Source: Acanthamoeba sp. SK_2022b (lineage: Eukaryota > Discosea > Longamoebia > Acanthamoebidae). Taken from it: a stretch of 57,700 nucleotides of DNA. The DNA is taken from contig JANDJZ010000353.1 in the NCBI GenBank assembly GCA_027943245.1, forward strand, positions 1 through 57,700. The letters run 5' to 3'. Both the position numbers and the translations under genes were made by a program. The notes beneath the pieces are model-generated. The model saw only the letters and a program-made list of their open reading frames with translations. It ran no database searches and was not told the origin of the DNA. Shown here one piece after another: positions 36,921 to 49,400 of this stretch (the stretch's first letter is position 1; each line of letters begins with the position of its first letter).

Positions 36921-37512
36921 TGACATTGATGTCAACAGCCAGCGGTCAAGCCACAAAGAGAACTTGAAGGCGCCTGCCAGCACCATGTAGGATTTGCCAG
37001 CAAAGGTCACCAAGCATGAGGCTGTGCCAAAATCGTACTGCTGCTGCACCATGGTGGTGCCCACCAAGGTCATTGTAGCGCACTGTCAACAGGGCAGATG
37101 AGCCACTGGTGACAGACACATGTGTGTGGCTGACCACTCAAAGACGCCAGTGGCAAACCAACACAGAAGCCAACAAGCTCCAACCACGCCCAGTGTTCTG
37201 TGTTGTGAACGACTCCAGCCTGCCTGTCAGATCCAACTCACATGGAGGGGAGCGAGGCAAGAAAGGGGGATAGGAGCAGGGGAAGAGTGTAAATGTGTAC
37301 TGGTGGAGTTGAGCCAAGCAACAGGGGTGGCATTGTCAAAGGTGGCCACCACATCTGCAAGCACAATGACTGTGGGGGTGCCAGAGGTAGAGGGCATCAG
37401 CATCAGTGACTACGATGTTGTAGGGCTCATGGAGGACAACAGTGACAGTTTTGTTGTCACTGATGCCATGGGACTTTGTGAGGACGAAGCCAAAGGCGTT
37501 GGTGTTGCTATG
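36921..37512 (-). pseudogene. CpG-decayed third copy of the paralog A/B 3' end
   Basis: Aligns by eye with 21360..21960 of paralog A and 44060..44680 of B: end of the beta-rich ectodomain, the last intron, the penultimate exon end and the first Ser/Thr/Pro repeats. Nearly every CpG of the intact copies appears as TpG or CpA. I count about 7 CpG in its first 290 bp against about 37 in the matching part of A. The reading frame is broken and both ends stop abruptly inside relic-gene sequence. Confidence 0.8.
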
Positions 37513-38880
<1,368 letters not shown>

Positions 38881-39585
38881 TTTTGTGGACTAGCAGCCAA
38901 TTGGAGTTTAGCTGTCATTTGAGTTTCCTACCTTCATTGAGTTTTTTTCTGTTTTTGATTGGTTAGCTGCATCATTTGCTTTCAGCAGTATCTTTTCTCT
39001 GCTTTCTCAGGTGTACACTGTTACAAGCACCATGCAGGCATCCAAACTGTCATCTACATGCAACAACTACGCTGCTTCTCAAGCCCATGATCCTATTCCT
39101 GCTGAGCCTCTTGACCCACCTTACTGTGCTGGCCTCGCCCTAACAGGCTAGGCCACCTGTGATCTCACCACTGATAAGCCTGATGGTGCTATAATAGCAG
39201 TGTCTGGTGAAAAAGGTGTTTGGCTTGGCTTGGTGAAGGGCATGAATCTTCCTCAACTGGTTAGACCTACGGGCAATGATGTGTGCTGATGTCTCACTTG
39301 CCCTGCACAACTGCATGAGACCTGCACTACAAAAGCGACTTTTGGGCATGAGCGTTGGCCTGAAAATTCGTAGCACAGGCAGGGTACTTGCAACGTTTGT
39401 AAGGGACTGCATTCACATATGCAATCCAAATAATTTCTCAATCTGATTTTCATTCATCTTGCCCAAATTTTGCCTCAAATATAATCTGCTTGCCCATAAT
39501 ATGTTTATTATTTGGTTAAGAGGGGTAGACAAGCGAAACTTCTTCTAAATACCTGGTACTTTACCTTAGATATGTCCAGCTTGGG

Positions 39586-39803
39586 CTGGGGTGGAAGAAC
39601 CAATGTGCATTGGGTCAACACTTCTCTTGTGGTTTTGTGATTGAAAATCTCTGATGATGAAAAAGTTAATAGGTAACTTTTTCATCATCAGAGAAATGTA
39701 CCTGAAACTACATATTAGGGTTGGGGTGGTTGAACCAATGCGCATCAGGTCAACACTTCTCTTGTTGATTTGTGATGAAAATGGTAAGGTGGTGAAAAAG
39801 TCA
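39586..39803. repeat. Direct repeat pair around a perfect hairpin
   Basis: 39586-39666 and 39721-39803 are diverged direct copies (GGTTGGGGTGG, CAATGYGCAT, GTCAACACTTCTCTTG). A further partial copy is at 41256-41300. Between the copies is a perfect 21-bp-arm hairpin at 39648..39668 and 39674..39694 with a 5-nt loop. Confidence 0.75.
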
Positions 39804-40080
39804 TGTACATGCATTTTTGGGTTCATTAAAAAGTGTTACTTTTTTCTGAACACTCTGTTAATCAGACCACAACACCAAACCACCATTTCATCTCAACTAA
39901 ACAACAACAACACACCACCTAATTTTGTTAGCCCATCTGTTAATTGAACTTCCTTTTGCTACACCACAATTTAAGACCATAATATTCAACTCTCTAAAAT
40001 GGATTTTGTTTTAACAAAAACTGAAATTTAACCCAGGACCTCGTAGGGAACTGCAATACTTTGATCATTCATTCATTCAC

Positions 40081-40275
40081 TCACTTATTTATATATTTAT
40101 CTATCATTACACTTACCACAACTTTGGCCCAGGGCACCCTTGCATGAGCTTGGTCAAAAACCTTGGGCACATTGAAGTTGAGATTGTGCTGCCTCTCAAG
40201 ATGGGCCTTAAAGGTGGAGTTCCCAGATTTCATTGCAAAGAGAAAAGAACAGCGCTTGCACAGATATGCTCCCAA
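40081..40275 (-). pseudogene. BED-type zinc-finger relic
   Basis: The minus strand reads AYLCKRCSFLFAMKSGNSTF followed by KAHLERQHNLNF. This fits the BED finger Cys-x2-Cys ... His-x5-His with the Ser-Gly-Asn-Ser and Leu-x-Arg-x-His context typical of hAT-type transposases and related proteins. No transposase core is recognisable around it, and 60-odd codons is all that remains open. Confidence 0.5.
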
Positions 40276-41689
40276 ACTGGGCTTGTCCTTGTCCTTGTCC
40301 TCCCTCCTTCCTTCTTCCTGTTCTTCTTGCTGTGAGCTGTCTCCTCCTCAATGATCTCCATCTTCCTCTTTCGCCCACCAGCAAAGCAATTTATATGGTG
40401 GAGATTCTTGCCATTCCAGCCAAACCAGTTTGAACCAGTTAACTGGAAAAACCAAACCAGTTAACCAAATTAACAGCCCTACTTGCAGAAGTGGAAATTC
40501 ACCCATCTGGGCCAGCACCAGCTGGGTCACTCCCCAATGTCAAAGCTTATTATTGTTGTACAATTATGTGCCAGAGAGGTAAAGTGGGGGGAGGGTGAGG
40601 TGGGCAGGTGCATTGGGAGTGGTGTTTTTTTTAGGAGGGAGAGAAGTTTTGATGATGGCTAGTTGGTGGAGGGCATTTTGGTGGGAATGTGGAGATGTTG
40701 GCATGTGGAGAGGAGTGAAGATCTCCAGAAGCAGGAGGAGTACCTCTACGCCGTTGTAACATAATTGTACACTGATGATAAGCTGGGGATGTGGGTATGG
40801 AGTGAAGAGCGGGGATGTTTGTAGTGAGGTTGAGAGTTGGGAGACATGCTAGGAGTGTGTGAGCAGTGGTTTTGACTGCTTTGTGACAGTGGGGTTGGGT
40901 GCATATGAAGTGGCTGGCTAGTGGAGTCAGATCACAAGGAGCGGATTTTTGGTGTGCGAGGGAGTTTTTGGGCCAGGCTGTGCAGTTGAATGGGTCAGGG
41001 TTGTTTTGCCAGGAGTGTTTGAAACAGAGTGTTCATGACCCGAGTGGAACCTGTGCATGTTCTGTATATTCACAGATATCACTTTTTCACCATCTTACCT
41101 TTTTCATCACAAACCAACAAGAGAAGATGTACTTTCCAAAGGGCACCTTTTCATTTCATGTGCATTTATCGATGGCTGAGAGAGAGGGGAGGAATTCATT
41201 GAGGCTAGAGGTGAGGATGACGCAGAGTAGTTTCCAGAATATGTTGAGCAGTGTGTTGGGTTGGGGTGGTTGAACTGATGTGCATCAGTGTGTTTGGTCA
41301 GTACCTTGTCAGCCACCTTTGTGGTTGAGGGTGATGTGGGACTTGCTGAGAGAGGCAGAGAAGGCATTGTTGGGTCCATGGTAGAGGGCAGAGAAGTGCT
41401 GGGATTGGGGCTGGTGGCTGGGGTTATCAAGCTTGTAGACTTCATAGGGGAGGAGGTCTGGGCTGGGGGAGGAGAAGGTTTTTGCGTTTTTGAGGGTGTG
41501 TCTTGGGTTTGTTGGGCTGATTTGATGTTGGGTGGTGTAGTGGAGGCGCTGTAGTGCAGGTGAAGGGGGCTTGGTTGGCAATGTAGGCAAGTCATTGGAG
41601 GAGGGGGGGATCTCAGTGTTGCAGTGGAAGAAGGTGGGGGACTTGTCTTGCCCAACCTTGTCGTTTGTGACGGTGTGCATCAGTGTGGT

Positions 41690-42540
41690 GGCCATGGCAC
41701 AAGTCACTGTCTCTGAAGATGGACAGGTTGATGACCCTGACTGGATCTGGAGCATCCCCAGTGTAGGCAGACTGAGTGCACATGCTCACACACCTCGCCA
41801 GTTCACATGTGGTGCAGGCAGGTGCATGCACTGAACTCTGTGTTCATGTGGTAGCAGCCAATAGAGAAGAGTGCCAGAGCAGCTTCCTCTGGTGCTCTGT
41901 GGCGTGGAGTACTTGCTTGCTGTGTTGCAGTGTGTGGATCTCCTGGTGGCAAGAGTGTGAGAGAGGCGTGTAGGTTCTGGTGAGAGCATTCTCCCACAAG
42001 ATGTAGTAGTGGGCAAGGAATACATGAACAAGGATGCCAATCAGTACATTGATTGACTTGGCCTTCTTTTTGTTCAAAAAGATGGTGATAATCTTTTTGA
42101 ACCACGTCTCTGTGTTGTTGTGCGCCACAATCATCATCCACTCCAGTTTGGCTCCAAATAATTGTCAAACCAGGCCTTGGTTTTGGAACAGAGCTTCCCA
42201 TGTGCTAGCGCCCACTCTTCCTCCATGTTGGCTTGTTGCAGCTTCTCTCAAAATCAATAAATACATGTACCCACTGATAGTCTTCATCTGCTTACACCAG
42301 GTCTGCTTCATGTGAAGGTCACACCAAAGGTAGTCCCAGCCTTCAATGTTGGCAATTGTGTATTGTTCTTCAGCATCCTTGCTGATCATCGTTACCGTTG
42401 GTGTCCACTTGCAGCCCCTCTCCTTTGATTATTGCTGGCCTGCCTGCCAAAGCTCAATCAATTCATCCTCTTGAGGCCAGAAGCCCAACAGTGCAATTGC
42501 CTCACTCTTGATGGTGGCCTCAAGGATTGAGATCTGATTT
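41690..42540 (-). pseudogene. Relic of an unrecognised gene
   Basis: Minus-strand protein-like text: SKDAEEQYTIANIEGWDYLW, MKQTWCKQMKTISGYMYLLI, then after a stop MMIVAHNNTETWFKKIITIF and KSINVLIGILVHVFLAHYYI. Stops and frame changes separate the pieces. The family is not recognised. Confidence 0.3.
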
Positions 42541-42559
42541 GGCCACCTTGGTCCAGATA

Positions 42560-43020
42560 TCATCAAGATCCCAAAACGGCAGGCCTATCAGAAAAACAGC
42601 GCCATCAAGAAGTGGAGCCCCTCTTTTTCCTCAAGTCATTCAACCAAGTATGCCCCATCAACACTTGTATTCTCATTTTCTAATCTATGTGAGGGAACAG
42701 GCTACCAGTTCTACTTTCTGCAGGCCAATCCATCTCCAGTTTCTCCAGCTTCCCCTGAAAAGTGCAGTGTACTTGACTACAGTCCTCTTTGTGGAACTCC
42801 AATGCTGGCCTGCTTCAAGCTTAATTACAGCTACCACATCTGCATGTCTGCTCTCAAGCCAGCCAAACCTGAGCTCAAGCTCATCAACAACACCGTCAAT
42901 AGCCTTCTCTTTTTCAGAAATGCAACTGACATTGACCAAGATATGGAGGAGGACAATCTCTTCAATGAACACAAGCCTGAGACCTCCCTGTCTGAGGACT
43001 CTGACTGTGATGTTTAACTT
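42560..43020 (+). pseudogene. Relic fragment, inverted partner of 33590..34520
   Basis: The plus strand repeats, in opposite orientation, the GCAGGCCTATCAGAAAAACA block, the middle AGCTTAATTACAGCTACCAC block and the ...NLFNEHKPETSLSEDSDC end of the minus-strand relic at 33590-34520. The sequence identity looks high, so the duplication is younger than the decay of the gene itself. Confidence 0.5.
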
Positions 43021-43477
43021 GCATCTATCTCAACTCAGGAGCAAGCAATCATTGTGGAGCAACTACTGTCCTCTCTTCAGAGACCAATCCAACTGCAGCG
43101 TTCATGTGGCCAATCTTCAACTTTACAAAGTTGTCTCAGCAACACCAACCTGGCTCTTCCTCCTCCTGCACCTGCTCCTCCTACCAATTTCGACCTGGAC
43201 AACCTTGCTATTGCCATCAACATCACAGCACTCAACAAACTGATGAACAGAACCAGTGCAGCAGATCTACTTCAGCCTCCCATCTCCCCCATCAGCAACC
43301 TCCACCATCTTCTTCATGCCCATGGACCAACATCCATGCGTAACTAGCTCCTCATGGAGAAAGAGTTCTGAGCAGCGCAGCTGTCGTTGCTCATTGAGAG
43401 AAGGAGGCGGCTAGGCCTGTCCCCCCCCCCACAAAGAGAATACAAGAGACGGTAATCTTGGAACATCAGCGCAAGGC

Positions 43478-46400
43478 CTAGGCATCCTCCCAGTTGAGCC
43501 GATTGAACGCGTGGAGATCCTCCTTGGTGGCCAAGTGAGGCTGGAACAGCTGGTTGTGCTGGATGGAGATCTGGCTGCGCAGAATCGACGAGGCCCGTCG
43601 CTGTTGCACCGGCTTGGGCGCCAGCCGCCGTTTCCACACCAAGAGGCCAACCAGCGCGCCGATGGCCACGAACGCCAGCAGCGCCACGGGCACGCCCACC
43701 GCCACGGCAAGAATCATCGGCGACGAGACGCCCCCACTGGCGCTGTCAACAGATGAAGTGCCGGCCGTAGAAGCCAGGTAGACCAACGGATCGTAGTGGA
43801 GCGAGCCCGTAAAGTAGGGGAAGGTCAAGGTCAAGATGACGCGGCGGTTGTTGCCTGTGTCGACGCCAGCCGAAACGGTGATCGAGCGCACGTCGGAACT
43901 GGCGCCGAACTCGGCCACGTGGAAGGTGCTGAACTGGACGACGGTGCCTTCGCCGCCACCGGTTGTGTCCAGGCTCCAGAGGGTCATGTCACCGTTGGTC
44001 CACGAGTGGATGCTGCCCACCGGCGCACCCACGTCCAGCGCATAGGTGACCTCGAACGAGCCCGACGTCGATGTCGACGGCCACCGGTCGAGCCGCAACG
44101 AGAACTTGACGGAGCGAGCAGGCACCGTGTAGGTGGTGCCGGCAAAGGCCACCGAGCGTGAGGCCGTGCCAAACTCGAACTGCTGCTGCACGAGGGCGGC
44201 GGTGCCCGCCAAGGTCGTGTTGTAGAGCACGGTGGTCAGCCCAGTTGAGCCGCTGACGGTGGAGTCGCGCGTGTGGCTGACCACGGTCAGAGGCGCCAGT
44301 GGCAAACCGGCGCGGAAACCGATCGGCGCCAAGCGTGCCCAATGCTCTGCGTTGTGAACCACACTGGCCTGTCAGCCGACCCCTTGTGGAGGAGAGTGAG
44401 AGAGAAGACAGGGGGAGGGAGTAAACGCGTACTGGTAGGACTGGTGGAGTTGAGCCAAGCGCCAGGGGCGGCATCGTCGAAGGTGGCCACTGTGTCAGAA
44501 AGCAGGACCACTGAGGGGGCGCCAGAGGTCGAGGGCGAGGGCGTCAGTGACGCTGATGCCGTGAGGCTCGCAGATGACGACGGCGACAGTGTTGTTGTCG
44601 CTGATCTCGTGGGGCTGGCCAGTGTTGGCGACGCTGATGACGTGGCGCTGAGAGACGATGAAGCCGAGGGTGTCGGCGGCACTGATGTTGTGGGGGTCCT
44701 CGAGGAAGACGGCGACTGCGTTTGTGAAGTCACTGTCGTGGGGCTGGTCGAGGATGAAGCTGACAGCGTCATTGACGGTGAAGTCGTCGGGCTCACAGTG
44801 GCCGAGAGCGACGGTGTCGCTGTCGTCGTGGGGCTAGTCGAGAACGAGAGCGACAACGTAGGTGACGCTGACGTTGTGGGGCTTTGAGAGGATGAAGCCG
44901 ACGCATCAGTCGTTGTAGGAGTCCTTGAGGAAGATGGCGACGGCGTAGATGAAGCTGACATGGTGGGGCTATGAGAAGATAACGCTGAAGCCGTCATCGT
45001 GGGGCTCCTCGACGATGAAGGTGTCAGTGTCGGCAACGCTGACGTTGTGGGGCTTGGAGTGGATGGAGCTGACGTGGTCGGTGTCGCCGATGTCGTGGGG
45101 CTTCCTGAGGACGAGGGGGCCATTGTAGGTGATGGTGATGGTGATGTTGTAGGGCTGGGACTGGATGAATATGATGGCGCTGGCGTCGACGATGTCGAGG
45201 GGCTCTCGGAGAACGATGGCGCTGGCGTCGACGATGTCGAGGGGCTCTCAGAAAACGATGGCGCTGGCGTCGGTGATGTCGAGGGGCTTTCGGAAAACGA
45301 CGGCGCTGGCGTCGGCGATGTCGAGGGGCTCTCGGAAAACGATGGAAACGGCGTCGGCGATGTCGAGGGGCTCTCGGAGAACGATGGCGCTGACGTTGTG
45401 GGGCTCCTCGAGGCCGATGGTGACAGCGACGGCGTAGGGCTCCTTGTGGGAGAAGGTGACGCCGTCGGTGTGGGGCTCCTCGACAGCGTAGGTGACGCTG
45501 ATGCTGTGGGGCTGTGGGAGAAGGAAGTAGATGGCGTCATCGTGGGGCTTCTCGACGAAGATGGAGTGGTGCTGTGCGAGGTTCCAATTGTTGGCGTTGT
45601 CGTGGGGCTCCCGGAGGACGAGGGCGACCGTGTCGGCGAAGCTGATGACGTGGGGCTTCGAGAAGCTGTTGTGGGGCTCACAGACCACAAGGGCGAGGTT
45701 GAAGGCGTCGTTGAGGGTGATAGGGTGGCGCTTGGAGAGGACGAAGGTGACGGCGTCGACGTTGCTGACGTCGTGGGGGTCACAGAGGACGTGGACGACT
45801 GTGTTGGTGACGGTGATGTCGTGGGGCTGGTCGAGGATGAAGCTGACAGCGTCATTGACGGTGAAGTCGTCGGGCTCACAGTGGCCGAGAGCGACGGTGT
45901 CGCTGTCGTCGTGGGGCTAGTCGAGAACGAGAGCGACAACGTAGGTGACGCTGACGTTGTGGGGCTTTGAGAGGATGAAGCCAACACAGTTGTTGTTGTT
46001 GTAGGGCTTCTCGAGGACGACGAAAGGGACGGCGTAGGTGATGACGACCTTGTGGGGCTTTGAGAGGATGAAGCCGACGCATCAGTCGTTGTAGGAGTCC
46101 TTGAAGAAGATGGCAACAGCGTAGATGAAGCTGACATGGTGGGGCTATGAGAAGATAACGCTGAAGCCGTCATCGTGGGGCTCCTCGACGATGAAGGTGT
46201 CAGTGTCGATGGAGCTGACGTGGTCGGTGTCGCCGATGTCGTGGGGCTTCCTGAGGACGAGGGGGCCATTGTAGGTGATGGTGATGGTGATGTTGTAGGG
46301 CTGGGACTGGATGAATATGATGGTGCTGGCGTCGACGATGTCGAGGGGCTCTCGGAGAACGACGGTGCTGGCGTCGACGATGTCGAGGGGCTTTCAGAAA

Positions 46401-49400
46401 ACGATGGCGCTGGCGTCGGTGATGTCGAGGGGCTCTCGGAAAACGATGGCGCTGGCGTCGGTGATGTCGAGGGGCTCTCGGAGAACGATGGCGCTGGCGT
46501 CGGTGATGTCGAGGGGCTCTCGGAAAACGACGGCGCTGGCGTCGACGATGTCGACAAGGGGCTCCTCGAGGCCGATGGTGAGAGCGACGGCGTAGGGCTC
46601 CTTGTGGGAGAAGGTGACGCCGTCGGTGTTGGGCTCCTCGACAGCGTAGGTGTCGCTGATGCTGTGGGGCTGTGGGAGAAGGAAGTAGATGGCGTTGTCG
46701 TGGGGCTTCTCGACGAAGATGGAGTGGTGCTGTGCGAGGTCCCAATTGTTGGCGTTGTCGTGGGGCTCACGGAGGACGAGGGCGACCGTGTCGGCGAAGC
46801 TGATGACATGGGGCTTCGAGAAGCTGTCGTGGGGCTCACAGACCACGAGGGTGAGGTTGAAGGCGTCGTTGAGGGGGATGGCGTGGAGCTTGGAGAGGAC
46901 GAAGGTGACGGCGTCGACGTTGCTGACGTCGTGGGGGTCACAGAGGACGTGGACGACTGTGTTGGTGACGGTGATGTCGTGGGGCTGGTCGAGGATGAAG
47001 CTGACAGCGTCATTGACGGTGAAGTCGTCGGGCTCACAGAGGCTGGGAGCGCCGGTGTCGCCGATGTCGTGGGGCTAGTCGAGAACGAGAGCGACACAGT
47101 AGGTGAAGCTGACGTTATGGGACTTTGAGAGGATGAAGCCGACACAGTCGTTGTAGGGCTTCTCGAGGATGATGGTGACAATGACGTTGCAGGGCTTTGA
47201 GAGGAGGAAGCTGGCGCTGAAGAAGTGGGGCTGCTTGAGTAAGATGGTGACAGCGTAGGCGACGCTGACGTTGTAGGGCTTTGATTAGATAGAGCCGACG
47301 TGGTTGATGTCGCTGATGATGTCGTGGGGCTTCCTGAGGACGAGGGCGCCAGGGCAGGTGATGTCGATGTTGTTGGGCTGGGACTGGATGAACCTGATGG
47401 CGCTGGTGTCGCCGATGTCGAGGGGCTCTTGGCGAACGATGGCAATAGCGTTTGTGTCACTGATGCAGTGGGGCTCTCGGTCGTGGGTGTTGGTGTTGGT
47501 GTTGCTGATATTGTGGAACTTGTGGAAGACGTGGGGGACGTTGACGTTGTGGGGCTGGTCGAGTATGATGCTGACGCCGTTGATGTTGTTGATGTTGTGG
47601 GGCTTCTCAACGGGAGCGACAGTGTGAGAGACCCTGATGCTGTGGGGCTGTGGGAGGATGAAGTTGATGGCATTGTCGTGGGGCTCATGGAAGACGAGGG
47701 CGACAGTGTCGGCGAAGCTGATGTCGTGGAGCTTCGAGATGGTGAAGCTGACAACGTTGGTGTCGCCGATGTCGTGGGGCTTCCTGAGGACGAGGGCGCC
47801 AGGGCAGGTGATGTCGATGTTGTTGGGCTGGGACTGGATGAATCTGATGGTGCCGCTATTGCCGATGTCGTGGGGCTCTCAGAGAACGACAACGATGGCG
47901 ACGGTGACGTTGTGGGGCTGATGGTGGATGATGAAACTGGTGATGCTGGTGTTGGTGACGTCGTAGGGCTCTCGAAAGAGGAGGGCGATGATGCTGGTGT
48001 TGCTGATGTCACGAGGCTTCCTGAGGGCAAGGGCGCCATGGTTGGTGATGTTGATGTTGTAGGGGAGGAACCTGATGGCGCTGGCGTCGCCAATGTTGAG
48101 GGGCTCTCGGAGAACGATGGCAATAGCGCTGGTGTCGCTGATGTAGTGGGGCTCTCAGTCGTGGGTGTTGATGTTGCAAACATGGGGGATGTCGACATTG
48201 TGGGGCTGGTTGAGAACGATGCTGACGCCTTTGATGTCGCTGATGTTGTGGGGCTCATCGATGCCGACGGTGAGAGCAACGGCATTGGTGACGCTGAGGG
48301 CGTAGGGCTCCTTGTGGGACTTTGAGAGGGTGAAGCTGATGCTGTCGGTGTGGGGCTCCCCAATGAGAGCGACGGTGTGGGAGACCCTGATGCTGTGGGA
48401 CTGTGGGAGGATGAAGTTGACGGCGTTGTCATGGGGCTCATGGAAGACGAGGGCGACCGTGTCAGCGAAGCTGATGTCGTGGAGCTTCGAGAGGGTGAGG
48501 CTGACGACGTTGGTGTCGCCGATGTCGTGGGGCTTCCTGAGGACGAGGGCGCCAGGGCAGGTGATGTCGATGTTGTTGGGCTGGGACTGGATGAATCTGA
48601 TGGCGCCAGTGTAGTGGGGCTCTTGGAGAACGATAACGATGGCGATGGTGACGTTGTGGTGATGGTGGACGACGAATCTGGCGATGCTGGTGTTGGTGAC
48701 ATCGTAGGGCTCTCGAAAGAGGAGGGCGATGATGCTGGTGTCGCTGATGTCGAGAGGCTTCCTGAGGACAAGGGCGCCATGGTTGGTGATGTTGATGTTG
48801 TAGGGGATGAACCTGATGGCGCTGGCGTCGCCGATGTCGAGGGGCTCTTGGAGAACGATGGCAATAGCGCTGGTGTCGCTGATGTAGTGGGGCTCTCGGT
48901 CGCAGGTGTTGGTGTTGCTAATATTGTGGAACTTGTGGAAGACGTTGGGGACGTCGACGTTGTGGGCCTGGTCGAGTACGATGCTGACGCCGTTGATGTC
49001 GCTGGTGTTGTGGTCGATGCTGATGGTGAGAGCGACGGCGTTGGTGACGCTGAGGGCGTAGGGCTCCTTGTGGGACTTTGAGAGGGTGAAGCTGCCGTCG
49101 GTGTGGGGCTCCTCGACGAGAGCGACGGTGTGGGAGACCCTGATGCTGTGGGGCTGTGGGAGGATGAAGTTGACGGCGTTGTCGTGGGGCTCATGGAGGA
49201 CGAGGGCGACCGTGTCGGCGAAGCTGATGTCGTGGGACTCCCGCTCTCCGGCATTGGTGATGCTGACGCCGTGGAACTCATGGAGGGCACGGAGGACGAC
49301 GTTGGAGATGGTGATGCCGAAGGGCTGATCGAGGAGGAAGCTGACGGCGTTGATGTTGCCGACTGTGTGGGACTCATCGACGTTGACGGCGTAGATGAGG

